Origin: Mesorhizobium xinjiangense
GTDB lineage: Bacteria > Pseudomonadota > Alphaproteobacteria > Rhizobiales > Rhizobiaceae
DNA: 64,000 nt
Assembly: GCF_009749525.1 (NCBI RefSeq)
Contig: NZ_WOAC01000017.1
Location: 1 to 64,000 of the forward strand
Reading direction: 5' to 3'
Shown here: in pieces, positions 53,622 to 62,280 of the stretch
Layout: every line of letters begins with the position of its first letter
Numbering within the stretch: position 1 is the first letter of the stretch
Notes under the pieces: generated by a model
What the model saw: only the letters and a program-made list of their open reading frames with translations
Database searches by the model: none
What the model was told of the DNA's origin: nothing
Position numbers and translations under genes: made by a program

Positions 53622-54488
53622 ATGAGATGCGTGACCTACAACATCCAGTACGGCATCGGGCTCGACGGCAAATACGATCTGGCGCGCATCACCGATGCCG
53701 TGCGCGGCGCCGACGTCATCGCGCTTCAGGAGGTCACCCGCAACGGCCCCGACAATGGCGGCCGTGACATGGTGGCCGAGATCGCAGACCTGCTGCCGGA
53801 CTATTTCTTCGTCTACGACGCGCCGTTCAGGGTCGATATGGGCTCGGCGGTGGAGGATGGGCGCGCCGTCAACCGCCATTTCCAGTTCGGCAACATGGTG
53901 CTGGCGAAAACGCCGATCCTGTCCTCGCGCAACCTTCTCCTGCCGCGCATGCGCACCTTCGACCGCCTCAACCTGCAGCGCGGGGCGCTCGAGGCGATGA
54001 TCGACACGCCGTTCGGTCCGCTGCGCTTCTATTCGGTCCATCTCGACCATACCAGTCCGGCCGAGCGCATGGCGCAAGTGCGCTTCCTGGTCGACAAGGC
54101 GCTCGCCTATCCGGTCGAGGGCGGCGCGGTGACGGGCGTTTCCGAGCATGGCTATCCCGAGCCGCCGCTGCCGGAAGGCTTCGTCCTGATGGGCGACTTC
54201 AACATGCAGCCGGGCTCGCCCGAATATGTCGAGATGACGGGGCCGGTCGATGCCGAATTCGGCGTCACGTTGCGCACGCGCCTGCCGGTGGATGCGGCAC
54301 GGCTTGCCGGCGCCGCCGACGAGCGCGTCACCTGGATCGACATACGGAAACCTGACGATCCGGCGCGCCGGCGCTGCCTCGACTATTGCTTCGTCCATGC
54401 GGGGCTCGCTCTGCACGTGAAGGCGTGCTGGATCGACACGGCAGCCGTCGGCTCCGACCATCGCCCGGTATGGCTGGAGCTCGAATGA
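53622..54488 (+). CDS. Endonuclease/exonuclease/phosphatase family protein
   Basis: A 288-residue Mg-dependent phosphodiesterase-fold protein. The family motifs are present in order: RCVTYNIQYG at the start with the catalytic Asn, ALQEVTRNG near residue 38 with the metal Glu, HLDHTSPAERMAQVRFL near 145, GDFNMQPGSPEY near 197, and the final SDHRPVWLELE with catalytic Asp-His. The substrate could be DNA, lipids or a sugar phosphate. It lies on the opposite strand within the obgE-rpmA interval. The ATG at 53622 starts right at the domain. Confidence 0.88.
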   Translation: MRCVTYNIQYGIGLDGKYDLARITDAVRGADVIALQEVTRNGPDNGGRDMVAEIADLLPDYFFVYDAPFRVDMGSAVEDGRAVNRHFQFGNMVLAKTPILSSRNLLLPRMRTFDRLNLQRGALEAMIDTPFGPLRFYSVHLDHTSPAERMAQVRFLVDKALAYPVEGGAVTGVSEHGYPEPPLPEGFVLMGDFNMQPGSPEYVEMTGPVDAEFGVTLRTRLPVDAARLAGAADERVTWIDIRKPDDPARRRCLDYCFVHAGLALHVKACWIDTAAVGSDHRPVWLELE

Positions 54489-54539
54489 GTGCGAATGGCG
54501 GGCACCACCCGCACTCACATTTTCAGCCCTGGCCCCATT

Positions 54540-55130
54540 TCAGCTCTGGCCCCATGTGCGAAGGCTGACCCAGGTCTTGCGGTCGAGGCGATAGCGCTCC
54601 ACCGGTACGCGCCCGGCGGCCAGCGAATTCAGCATGCCCTGTCCGGCATACTGGAATCCGCATTTGTGGATGACACGGCGCGAGGCCGTGTTGATGACGC
54701 GGCAGGAGGCATGCAGCACGTCGATGGCGGTGGCCCGGAACGCCAGGTCGACCAGTGCGTGGGCCGCCTCCGTGGCATAGCCGCGTCCCCAGTAGGGCTG
54801 GCCGATCCAGTAGCCGACCTCCAGCCCGCGCGGCGTCGCGTTCAGGCCGGCGCAGCCGATGAAGGCGCCGGTGTCGGAATTGGTGATCGCATAGGCACAG
54901 CCCGGCGCATGACGATTTCGGACGCCGGCAATGAAGCTGCGCGCATCGTTCTCGTCATAAGGGTGCGGCAGGCGCCCCAGCATCTCGGCGATGCGCCTGT
55001 CATTGGCCAGTTCGACGAGTTCGGCCATGTCGTCCGCGTGCGGAGGGCGCAGGACCAGTCGCTCGGCAACCAGCACCGGGCAATCGATTCTCAGACTTTC
55101 GTCCTCGACGTCTTCCTTCTCGGCAACCAT
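54540..55130 (-). CDS. GNAT family N-acetyltransferase (RimJ/RimL type)
   Basis: A 196-residue acetyltransferase resembling ribosomal-protein-alanine acetyltransferases. LVAERLVLRPPHADDMAELVEL opens the domain; VGYWIGQPYWGRGYATEAAHALV near residue 118 holds motif A with the acetyl-CoA loop, and INTASRRVIHKCGFQYAG near 160 is motif B. The start at 55130 has GGAGGA seven bases upstream; the ATG six codons earlier lacks such a site. Position after rpmA is suggestive of a ribosome target but the substrate is unproven. Confidence 0.88.
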   Translation of the reverse strand: MVAEKEDVEDESLRIDCPVLVAERLVLRPPHADDMAELVELANDRRIAEMLGRLPHPYDENDARSFIAGVRNRHAPGCAYAITNSDTGAFIGCAGLNATPRGLEVGYWIGQPYWGRGYATEAAHALVDLAFRATAIDVLHASCRVINTASRRVIHKCGFQYAGQGMLNSLAAGRVPVERYRLDRKTWVSLRTWGQS

Positions 55131-55149
55131 TTCGTGTCCTCCAGGCAAA

Positions 55150-55182
55150 GAAAAAGGGAGAGATGGCGGCCCATCTCTCCCT
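55150..55182 (-). terminator. Rho-independent terminator after rpmA
   Basis: On the minus strand a perfect 12-bp stem (AGGGAGAGATGG with its complement, four-base loop) is followed by TTTTTCTTT. It lies about 70 bases past the rpmA stop and just before the acetyltransferase start, ending the rplU-rpmA transcript. Confidence 0.85.
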
Positions 55183-55249
55183 GATGCTTTTTCTGGATTG
55201 TCCAGACACCGGTCCCGAGATGGGTCGCCGGTGTCTTGAGCGGAACCGG

Positions 55250-55519
55250 CTACTCCGCGGCCTCCATAATCGGGTTTACCGATACGTAGGTTCGGCCATT
55301 GGCTTTTTTGCTAAACGTGACGGCGCCAGCCTCGAGCGCAAAAAGCGTATGGTCCTTGCCCATGCCGACTTTGGTGCCGGGATGCCACTTGGTCCCGCGC
55401 TGACGCACGATGATGTTGCCGGCCAGCACCTTCTCGCCGCCGAATTTCTTCACGCCAAGGCGCTTGGATTCGGAATCGCGACCGTTGCGCGACGAACCGC
55501 CAGCTTTCTTGTGTGCCAT
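55250..55519 (-). CDS. rpmA: 50S ribosomal protein L27
   Basis: An 89-residue large-subunit protein whose N terminus reaches the peptidyl transferase centre. The sequence [20 protein letters not shown] at the start and [20 protein letters not shown] in the middle are definitive. The true start is the ATG at 55519. It follows rplU by about 90 bases on the same strand, the universal rplU-rpmA pair, and is ended by a strong intrinsic terminator. Confidence 0.98.
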   Translation of the reverse strand: MAHKKAGGSSRNGRDSESKRLGVKKFGGEKVLAGNIIVRQRGTKWHPGTKVGMGKDHTLFALEAGAVTFSKKANGRTYVSVNPIMEAAE

Positions 55520-55607
55520 CTCAAAACTCCTTCGCGCCGCTTCGGCGCCTCGCAATCCTTATGAGCGCGTTCGCGCTCCGTTTCAAGTCCGATTCAGGAA
55601 CGGCGGA

Positions 55608-56267
55608 TTACTTCGCCAGTTCCTTCGCCTGCTCGCGCCAGTCGGTGATCTGCTCGGCGCTGAAGGGCATCGCCTCGTCGATCGTGGCGATGTCCTTGTC
55701 GCTCAGCTTCGCCACCTGCGCGAACTGGGTAATGCCCTGCTCGGCAAGCTGCTTGGCCGCGACCGGGCCGATGCCCTTGATCTTGGTCAGGTCGTCCGCC
55801 TCGCCCTTGGGCGCCGTGAACAGCGGAGCGGCGGCGGCAGCCTCGGCGGGCTTTGCCTGTGCCTTCGGCGCGGCCTTCTTGGCTTCCTTCGGTGCTTCCG
55901 GTGCTTCCTTCTTCGCGGCCGGCTTTGCGGCGGCCTTCTTCGACGGCTTTGCGCCATCCGTCAGGATCTCGGAGATCCGCACGGTGGTCAGAAGCTGGCG
56001 ATGGCCGCGCTTGCGGCGCGAATTCTGGCGGCGGCGCTTCTTGAAGGCGATGACCGTCGGAGCGCGGCCCTGCTCGACCACTTCGGCCGCCACGCTGGCG
56101 CCGTCGACGAAAGGCGCGCCGATGGTGACCTTGTCGCCCTCGCCAAAGGCAAGCACGGTGTCGAGCTGGACGATATCGCCCACCTCGCCGGAAATCTTCT
56201 CGATCTTCAGAACGTCTTCAGCGGCAACGCGGTACTGCTTGCCACCGGTCTTGATGACTGCGAACAT
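55608..56267 (-). CDS. rplU: 50S ribosomal protein L21 with C-terminal HhH extension
   Basis: A 219-residue protein, about twice the length of E. coli L21. Residues 1-102 are normal L21 ([44 protein letters not shown]). Then comes an Ala/Lys/Pro linker of roughly 50 residues, and residues about 155-219 form a helix-hairpin-helix-like domain ([39 protein letters not shown]). Extended L21 proteins of this kind occur in Rhizobiales. The tail's role is unknown; the fold often binds nucleic acid. Confidence 0.97.
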   Translation of the reverse strand: MFAVIKTGGKQYRVAAEDVLKIEKISGEVGDIVQLDTVLAFGEGDKVTIGAPFVDGASVAAEVVEQGRAPTVIAFKKRRRQNSRRKRGHRQLLTTVRISEILTDGAKPSKKAAAKPAAKKEAPEAPKEAKKAAPKAQAKPAEAAAAAPLFTAPKGEADDLTKIKGIGPVAAKQLAEQGITQFAQVAKLSDKDIATIDEAMPFSAEQITDWREQAKELAK

Positions 56268-56346
56268 TTCTTGTCCTTCACTGTTCGGTCCGGCTCGTTA
56301 AGCGGCAGCACCGCCCGGCCGTCTTTTTGTCAGTCTGTTACGGGTT

Positions 56347-56452
56347 CCAGATCGGCTCACCGCCTACGAAATCGGTTCGCCGATCCAGCTTCTTGTTTCT
56401 TCGCAATTCCACACGGAGAACCGGTATCCGCTTCTCCTGGAATTGCTCCAAC
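56347..56452. repeat. Family A intergenic repeat, diverged copy
   Basis: A full-length copy of about 105 bp beginning AGATCGGCTCACC, containing ATCGGTTCGCCGA and ACGGAGAACCGGT, and ending CTCCTGGAATTGCTCCA. It keeps both ends of the units at 85-293 with substitutions in the middle. It lies between rplU and the tRNA-Ser gene. Confidence 0.75.
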
Positions 56453-56614
56453 AACAAACGGCGCGGATGGCCCACGCCGGAAGCCTGCGCTCGTTAGCCG
56501 AGGAGGGCGCCGGAGTCAAGACAAGCGGCAAAATCGTCTCATTATTCTCTTGTTTCTGCCGGCCGCCTTCGCTATCTAGTGCGCCGCGCCTGAAACGGCC
56601 GACCACGACCTCGC

Positions 56615-56704
56615 GGAGAGGTGGCAGAGTGGTTGAATGCACCGCACTCGAAATGCGGCATACGGGCAACCGTATCGGGGGTTCGAATCCCCCCCTCTCC
56701 GCCA
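56615..56704 (+). tRNA. tRNA-Ser (anticodon CGA)
   Basis: A 90-nt class II tRNA. Acceptor stem GGAGAGG pairs with CCTCTCC, discriminator G and encoded CCA at 56702-56704. The anticodon stem CCGCA/TGCGG encloses the loop CTCGAAA, anticodon CGA at 56649-56651, which reads UCG serine codons. The long variable arm ACGGGCAACCGT and the T-loop GGTTCGAATCC are present. The 3' 17 bases are repeated at 63105-63121 and mark the integration site of the downstream island; the gene itself stays intact. Confidence 0.98.
56688..56704 (+). repeat. attL core: 17-bp direct repeat in tRNA 3' end
   Basis: The bases TCCCCCCCTCTCCGCCA at the end of the tRNA-Ser gene recur perfectly at 63105-63121. They form the left boundary of the integrated element. 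Confidence 0.9.
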
Positions 56705-56766
56705 GCGAATTCATTCTGTCCTACGTCGCTGAATTCACTGAGTTTTCTTAATAGTCTCCTAAATTT

Positions 56767-56788
56767 GGTGCCCCACCGCGGTGCCCCA
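56767..56788 (+). promoter_or_regulatory. Paired GGTGCCCCA sites (left arm)
   Basis: GGTGCCCCA occurs at 56767-56775 and 56780-56788, starts 13 bp apart, about 63 bp inside attL. An identical pair with the same spacing and orientation lies at 63019-63040 near attR. Pattern and placement fit arm-type binding sites for the island integrase. Confidence 0.6.
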
Positions 56789-56850
56789 AAATCGCTCGTG
56801 CGTCGTTCAACTCTTCTGCGCTAGCGTGTGAGCAATATGGGGGATGAACC

Positions 56851-57645
56851 TTGGCTACCACACCGGATAAAAAACCAACGCTCGGGGAAAAAATCCTTGA
56901 GTCAGCCCCAGGCGTGTCTGCGCTGGTTGTAGCGATTAGCTTCGCCTTTGGAAGTGCCCAGCTCTTTGGGAAAACATTTGCGCTAGGCGTCTCGGCATCC
57001 GATTTTCTGTCGGTCAGCGATCTCGCAACCGCTACAGTTCGACATTCCCCATTTGCCATAATCATCCTGGTTGCGATGGTTTTGCTCGAACTGGTGCTTC
57101 CATCCGCTAGGAAGTCTGCACAAGATGAATTTCCGAGAGCTCATTACGGGATATTCTTTCTAACTCTTATTGCGGCAATGGTCTTCTTTTGGACTGTGCG
57201 CCCGTCATTAGCCGCACATTGGATACTCCTTCTATCGTTTCCGCTGTCCTTTTCTTTCCTAAAGATCACAAATTTTAAGGTGGACCAGGATGTGGTTCCG
57301 CCTTGGACAGGGCTGCTAGCACTCCTAATGGTTTTCGTTGGGCTTGGGTTTCTATCCAGCTATTCCGATACAATCCGTGACGTCACTGCTATGGGCAATA
57401 GAGCGCCCAAGGCCAAACATTCAATATGCTTCGAGGATCGCTGTAGGCCTGGGCTTTTGGTAGTGCGCTTTGCGGAAACCTCGGTCATTCGCTGGGTCCC
57501 CGAGGAGGGGCTGGACTATATCCCTAATAACCAAATTGCACGGATATCGATAGCTGAGCCGGTGGCGGATCGGCCAATATTCAACGTATGGGGCACAATC
57601 GCAGCCGGATGGAGTTGGTTACTCGCGCGAGCCGGTGGACAGTAG
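56851..57645 (+). CDS. Island membrane protein, unknown
   Basis: A 264-residue protein I do not recognise. Predicted membrane helices lie at about residues 20-42, 68-86, 100-118, 123-138 and 148-168, with loops LFGKTFALGVSASDFL and SVSDLATATVRHSP between them. The last 90 residues are soluble, with a CFEDRCRPGLLVVRF pair of Cys. A TTG start follows GGGGGATGAACC. It is the first gene inside the left end of the island, a common position for cargo. The codon mix is AT-richer than core genes. Confidence 0.6.
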   Translation: MATTPDKKPTLGEKILESAPGVSALVVAISFAFGSAQLFGKTFALGVSASDFLSVSDLATATVRHSPFAIIILVAMVLLELVLPSARKSAQDEFPRAHYGIFFLTLIAAMVFFWTVRPSLAAHWILLLSFPLSFSFLKITNFKVDQDVVPPWTGLLALLMVFVGLGFLSSYSDTIRDVTAMGNRAPKAKHSICFEDRCRPGLLVVRFAETSVIRWVPEEGLDYIPNNQIARISIAEPVADRPIFNVWGTIAAGWSWLLARAGGQ

Positions 57646-57666
57646 CTGCCCGCCAAGCGCCTACGA

Positions 57667-58332
57667 TCATCCTGCCTGCACATGTCGCTCCAGGACCCTC
57701 TTAACCTGAGTGGCGCTCCAACGACCACCTCGGGAAGTCTTGACCCCCATTTCCTCCAGGGTCTCGGCAATGGCGGTGAGGGTCTGCCTCGCCTGCCGTA
57801 GGGGTCCGATGACCTTCATGGCCCGCTGTGCCTCCGCCCTGGCCTTTTCCTGGATAGCCGCATTGCGCTTCATGGTCTTATCCCTGAGGCCGCCCAATTG
57901 GACACCTCGCTCCTTTGCCGCTTTGAGTGCCGCCTTGGTCCGCTGAGAGATGAACTCCCGTTCTTTCTCGGCCAGGGCAGCGTAGAGGTGAAGCTGGAAG
58001 GGGTCCGCATTGGGCATGGATGCCACCTTGAGCCGGACCTTCTTGTCCTTGATAAGAGTGGCGATGAATGCCACGTCGCGGCTGAGGCGGTCCAATTTGG
58101 CTACCAGAAGCTCCGCCCCCGTGGCGCGGACGACCTTGATGGCCTCCGCCAATTGGGGCCTGTCGTCGCTTGCTCCCGACTGCACATCCTGGAAGCGCCC
58201 TATGACTTCCCAGGGAACCTCAGAGAAGCTCTCCAGGTAGATGCTGATGTCGCGCTCCTGGGCGTCCAGACCAAGGCCGCTCTTTCCCTGCTCCGCCGTA
58301 CTGACGCGCGTATAGATGACGTACTGCTTCAT
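57667..58332 (-). CDS. Serine recombinase (resolvase/invertase)
   Basis: A 221-residue site-specific recombinase. The catalytic Ser is in YTRVSTAEQGKSGLGLDAQ (residue about 11); conserved Arg and Asp lie in FQDVQSGASDDRPQL near 50 and LLVAKLDRLSRDVAFIATL near 76, then EREFISQRTKAAL near 123. The C-terminal helix-turn-helix is QTLTAIAETLEEMGVKTSRG with WSATQVKRVLERH. The size is that of resolvases and invertases, not of large serine integrases, so it is unlikely to have placed the island at the tRNA. It starts back to back with the Ymh gene. Confidence 0.9.
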   Translation of the reverse strand: MKQYVIYTRVSTAEQGKSGLGLDAQERDISIYLESFSEVPWEVIGRFQDVQSGASDDRPQLAEAIKVVRATGAELLVAKLDRLSRDVAFIATLIKDKKVRLKVASMPNADPFQLHLYAALAEKEREFISQRTKAALKAAKERGVQLGGLRDKTMKRNAAIQEKARAEAQRAMKVIGPLRQARQTLTAIAETLEEMGVKTSRGGRWSATQVKRVLERHVQAG

Positions 58333-58588
58333 GTCGCTAGCCCCCGTGCGATGGCATCAAGGGGAGTCTATGGGTGGAATTTACAAACGTCAATGATGGT
58401 TGTGCTTGTAAAGGCTCATTGAGTAGGTGGGTTTTGGGGCTGATTGAAGTGCCTCCAGGAACCCCGAGGGGTGGCACGGGGGGAAGCTCTACTACTGTCA
58501 CGTAAATTGGAGATTTCGCACGGGCGGCCCTTTGAGCATTGCCGGGAACGGCCTAAAGTTGCAGCCTGAAGCAATAAGGGGCGGCGAT

Positions 58589-59353
58589 ATGCGGGACCTC
58601 GCTACGGCAGTCCAGGACGTTGAACATCTAGTCGAGATGCAGCCTGAGGAACTGGCCTCAACCCTAATTTTCCTGCTCAAGAAGCGGATAGACGGGGGAC
58701 AGCAACGCATGGTGATATTAGGCAACTGCCTAAACGAACTGGGCACACGCGATAATCAGGGCAAGGTTCCATTCGAGGACCAATGGCGAGGGAAGGTAGA
58801 GGTCGCCGTGATTGAAGCGTGGGCGTGGCTGGAGGCGCAAGGTCTGCTTGTGCCCGTGCCCGGTACGAACGGACAAAACGGCTGGCGTAGATTGAGCCGA
58901 CGAGCGGAGAGATTCCAGGATGAGAGAGATTTCTCTCAATACCTGGCAACCCGCTATCTGAGGAAGGAGCTTCTTCACCCCAAGATCGCCGCAAGCGTCT
59001 GGTCGGCGTTTCTCAGGGGTGAGTTTGACGTTGCCGTATTCCAAGCCATGAAGGCGGTCGAGACCTCCGTTCGGGAAGCGGCGGGGTACTCGGAGAGTGA
59101 TTACGGGCTGGATATGGTTCGCCGCGCCTTTCATCCCGAAAAAGGTCCCTTGACGAGCAGCACCGCACCCAAGGCGGAGAGGGAGGCGCTCATGGCACTG
59201 TTCGCCGGTGCGATAGGCTCCTACAAGAATCCGCACTCGCATAGAGATGTCGAGTTGTCTGACCCAGTGGAGGCAATGGAGGTGGTCATGTTGGCAAACC
59301 ACTTGCTTCGCATTGTGGACACGCGAACGGCAGATGAGGGGTCGGAGACATAG
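58589..59353 (+). CDS. TIGR02391 (Ymh) family protein
   Basis: A 254-residue protein whose C-terminal half matches the TIGR02391/Hypoth_Ymh family: SAFLRGEFDVAVFQAMKAVE, SVREAAGYSESDYGLDMVRR, AFHPEKGPLTSS, LFAGAIGSYKNPHSHRDVEL and DPVEAMEVVMLANHLLRIVD. The N-terminal half (residues 1-120) is a predicted helical and winged-helix-like region ending WRRLSRRAERFQ. Family members are scattered in mobile elements and are sometimes suggested to act in phage or plasmid defence; no activity is proven. The start at 58589 follows AGGGGCGGCG; a TTG 19 codons earlier is possible. Confidence 0.85.
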   Translation: MRDLATAVQDVEHLVEMQPEELASTLIFLLKKRIDGGQQRMVILGNCLNELGTRDNQGKVPFEDQWRGKVEVAVIEAWAWLEAQGLLVPVPGTNGQNGWRRLSRRAERFQDERDFSQYLATRYLRKELLHPKIAASVWSAFLRGEFDVAVFQAMKAVETSVREAAGYSESDYGLDMVRRAFHPEKGPLTSSTAPKAEREALMALFAGAIGSYKNPHSHRDVELSDPVEAMEVVMLANHLLRIVDTRTADEGSET

Positions 59354-59474
59354 GTCTGGATATCGAAAAAGCATTGATGTCACACGGCTAACGAGGGAGG
59401 AGAGAGGGAGGGAGGGCCAACACCTCCGCTCCCCCTCAGGCTGCGCTGCCTATCGGTATCTCTTTCAGTCTAGG

Positions 59475-61298
59475 TCAATGCCTCGGCCTCAGGGCATTCC
59501 GTAGGGCCTTGGCACCGGGGCTCTTCTGAGTGCGCTCCTCCTTGCTTTTGAGGTAGGCGCTTCGGGCCTCCCGCTGGCGGGCCTTGAGGAGGTCCCTGAG
59601 TTCGGGATTCTCCCGGATGAGGGCCTTCTTGCCTGCCTCGCGGTACTTCCCGACGATCCGCCCGATGGCGTTGAGTCTGGTGCCCTTCACCCCGGCCTCG
59701 CCGTCTGGGAGGTCCTGGTAGGTGTCCGACCGGATGAGTTCCGCCAGGGCGGTCTTGAGGCTCTTGGCTCCTGGGGGATGTCCGGCCAACTCCTGGAAGC
59801 GGTCATAGGCCTGTCGTCCGCTCTTCAAGGCGATGTCCCGGAGGTCCACCCCTTCAAATTTGGGGTCCGGTCTTCCAATGCCGCCCCCGGTTTCCAGAAT
59901 GATGCGGGTGTGCTCGGCCTCTACGATGTCGGCCTCGCTTGTCGTGCTCATGCCAATTCGTTTCCATACGGGGTCACCAAAGGCGTCCCTGGAGGGTGCG
60001 AGGGTCTCGGAGTAGCCGGGGAGGTTCTTCATCATGGTGTCGATGAAGCTGCGGGCCTCCCTCAGGTAGGGGTCAGGATTGAGGCCTCTGATGGCCGACG
60101 AGAGCGGGATGGTGTTCCCGGCTATCGAGCCCAGGTATCGCTCCCCCCTTGCGCCAGGATCGCTCAGCGCCTGGAGGGCTTGGTGGAGGTTGAGGAGGAA
60201 GGTCCGGTCGGTGAAGTTCTTCGCCAGCGCCAAGCCCAATGCCCCGATGCCTCGCTCAGCAGTCCCATGGTCCCCGTGAGGATCGTTGCGCATGATCTCC
60301 ACAAGGTTCGCCACCATGGAGAACGCCATCCCTGCCGGGTCCAGGCGGCCAATGGGGACATAGCGCTTGCTGCCATCGTCAGCCTCCAAGACATAGGCGT
60401 AGGGCTGCCACCCGGTGGCGGCAAGCTCGCGCCTGAGGTTCGGGTCGGACGGTCCCGCCCCAGTGATCTTGCCGTCCAGGGCCAGGGCAGCGGCTAAGCC
60501 CATGAAGGTTGATCCGAGCGCCATCTGGCCAATGGCCTGCGCCTTCGCCTCCGGTCCCTTGCTCCCGAAGATCGCCTCCCGGAATTCCTTCTGGACGAGG
60601 TTGAGGCCGGGGGTCATCTTCCATCCATAGCGGAGCACGTTGATGGGGGTCTTCACGAATGGCAGCACGAAGGTGAGCACGGGGTGTCGGGAGCGGACCT
60701 GCTGGATGGTCGCCCCTGCGGTGCCCTGGAGGAGCTCCTGCTGGAATGTTGAGACCTGAGCTTCCTGGAGCGCCCCGGCATTGAGGGCTCGACCGGTAGC
60801 GGGGTCAATCGCCTTCTCCATCTCGCGACTGACATGGCCCCGGAGGTCGTCGCCCACTAGACCCATGGCGTTCGCTTTGGCAGCAGCCTCGGCCTGAACC
60901 ACCGCCCGGTAGCGGAGCATCTTGAAGAACTCGTCCACCGCCCCCAGGGAGCGCGTCGGAAGCCCCACGATGGTCCGATAGTTGGCCATCTTCCAGGCAT
61001 TCTCCACGATGTCCCAGACTCCATGGACAGGCTTCCAGGGGAGTGGCTGCTGCACGATGCCGGAGCCTCCCGCGCCGAAGTATTCCGTATTGTGGGGGTT
61101 GAGGATCGAGTCCCCACGCTTGAAGGCTTCCACCAAAGCCTCCCAGCCGTCCCCAAGGGCGGAGACCGTATAGGCGTATTCGCGGAGGGCCTGTTGCCGG
61201 AGAATGTCTCCGCCGCTCTTTGGCCCAAGCGCCAGAGACCCCAGGAGCTTCTCGGTGGGTCGCCCTGCCAGCATGAAGGCGCTGCTGGTGATATTCAT
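59475..61298 (-). CDS. Phage internal virion protein, probably C-terminal part
   Basis: A 607-residue protein resembling the C-terminal portions of very large internal virion or polyvalent proteins of podoviruses. The segments ANYRTIVGLPTRSLGAVDEF, FFKMLRYRAVVQAEA and VLPFVKTPINVLRYGWKMTP (residues about 105-235) are the kind shared by these phage proteins. A Gly/Ala-rich hydrophobic stretch near residue 262 follows. The tail from residue 540 is strongly basic. The chain begins abruptly (MNITSSAFMLAGR) with a stop only ten codons upstream, and the preceding coding sequence is in another frame, so the natural N terminus is likely lost. Homology is by pattern only. Confidence 0.6.
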   Translation of the reverse strand: MNITSSAFMLAGRPTEKLLGSLALGPKSGGDILRQQALREYAYTVSALGDGWEALVEAFKRGDSILNPHNTEYFGAGGSGIVQQPLPWKPVHGVWDIVENAWKMANYRTIVGLPTRSLGAVDEFFKMLRYRAVVQAEAAAKANAMGLVGDDLRGHVSREMEKAIDPATGRALNAGALQEAQVSTFQQELLQGTAGATIQQVRSRHPVLTFVLPFVKTPINVLRYGWKMTPGLNLVQKEFREAIFGSKGPEAKAQAIGQMALGSTFMGLAAALALDGKITGAGPSDPNLRRELAATGWQPYAYVLEADDGSKRYVPIGRLDPAGMAFSMVANLVEIMRNDPHGDHGTAERGIGALGLALAKNFTDRTFLLNLHQALQALSDPGARGERYLGSIAGNTIPLSSAIRGLNPDPYLREARSFIDTMMKNLPGYSETLAPSRDAFGDPVWKRIGMSTTSEADIVEAEHTRIILETGGGIGRPDPKFEGVDLRDIALKSGRQAYDRFQELAGHPPGAKSLKTALAELIRSDTYQDLPDGEAGVKGTRLNAIGRIVGKYREAGKKALIRENPELRDLLKARQREARSAYLKSKEERTQKSPGAKALRNALRPRH

Positions 61299-61707
61299 GA
61301 TGTGCGTGGGGTATGCGGCCGATCTTTACCTGTTCCTCGGGACCGGCACCGAAAAGCAGGCGGCTTAGGGTGGTCAGGTCCTCTCCGGCATCGTCCAAGG
61401 TGATGCGCTCGTAGATAGTTGGACGCTTGGCCCCGTTGGAGTCCGTCGCAATCGAGACCCCCGGTATCCGCGTTAGCTCGCAAGCTATGGCGAAGCCGAT
61501 GGGGGAGAGCGTCATCGCTTTCACGTGGGTACGGCCCAGAGTGACAACGAAGGCCCCGCAGGAGGAGCCCTGTGTGACGGGTCCGCGCGACACAAACACG
61601 CGGGTCAGGACCCAAGCAGGAACAACCGCAAGGGCGGCATCGGGATCGGCAGCAAGGCGCTCAGGCGTCAAAAGCGGGGTGGTCTCAAAGGGCCTTGGGG
61701 TAGTCAT
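61299..61707 (-). pseudogene. 5' fragment of an unknown phage gene at a deletion joint
   Basis: From the ATG at 61707 (AAAGGA nine bases upstream) a frame reads coherently for about 135 residues: TTPLLTPERLAADPDAALAV, VFVSRGPVTQGSSCGAFVVT and ERITLDDAGEDLTTLSRLLF. Near 61300 it runs out of frame into the virion gene, where its continuation to 60805 looks like a shadow of that gene. I interpret this as a deletion or frameshift that joined two genes. Function of the fragment is unknown. Confidence 0.5.
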
Positions 61708-61877
61708 GGTGGCATGTCCTTTCGTTGGCTTCAGGATGAGCCGTCTGGGAAAAGCACTCCGTGGCGGTGCCTCGTCGCGGCCATGTTGGCGGGGCCGGAG
61801 AGGAGCCTGATGGGGGTGCAGGGTGAAGGGTGCGGAGAGGACGTGACTGGAAGCCGTCACTGATCCTATCTCTCGAA

Positions 61878-62144
61878 GGAGGGGCTGCCTGGAGGGGCTG
61901 CCTGGAGGTGAGAGGGGACTATTCCTCCCTCCTCTCCTGGGCTTGGAGGAGCTACCTCAAGGCAGACACTCAAAGGACTGAAGGCAGGAAGCAAAGGAGG
62001 GGATGAGGAAACGCCCCTCCCTCCCCCGGTGGCGGATACTTAGAGTAGCTACTTGGAGTGTTCTTCTGGGAGCCGGGGATGATGGGGGAATACCTTCCTC
62101 ATCCTCTCCTCTTGGTGTCCTGCCATGTGGCGGCTACCTAAAGT
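61878..62144. repeat. Repeat-rich noncoding stretch in the island
   Basis: The stretch 61861-62280 has no supportable gene. It contains a 13-bp tandem pair GGAGGGGCTGCCT (61878-61903), and two related 18-20-mers, GTGGCGGATACTTAGAGTAG (62029-62048) and GTGGCGGCTACCTAAAGTAG (62127-62146), which agree at 17 of 20 bases. Looser GCTACYT-RAG copies lie at 61951 and 62048. Function unknown; leftover phage regulatory or replication repeats are possible. Confidence 0.55.
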
Positions 62145-62280
62145 AGGGCTGCTGATGAATTGGGGTCTCGAAAGCGCCGTGTGACCATTCAAGTATAAGG
62201 CAATTGGCGGGCTACTCGGCGGCGGCCCGCCAGACACGCTCTCACATATATCTGGGTATTGCCGATAGGCGGGATTTCGG

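Noticed and set aside
57667-58332. Serine recombinase as the integrase that inserted the island
   Set aside because: It has resolvase/invertase length, and a tRNA target with arm-type sites and an integrase stub points to a tyrosine integrase.
62049-62237. A 62-codon minus-strand frame in the island
   Set aside because: Pro/Ser/His-rich chance frame across the repeat-rich noncoding stretch.
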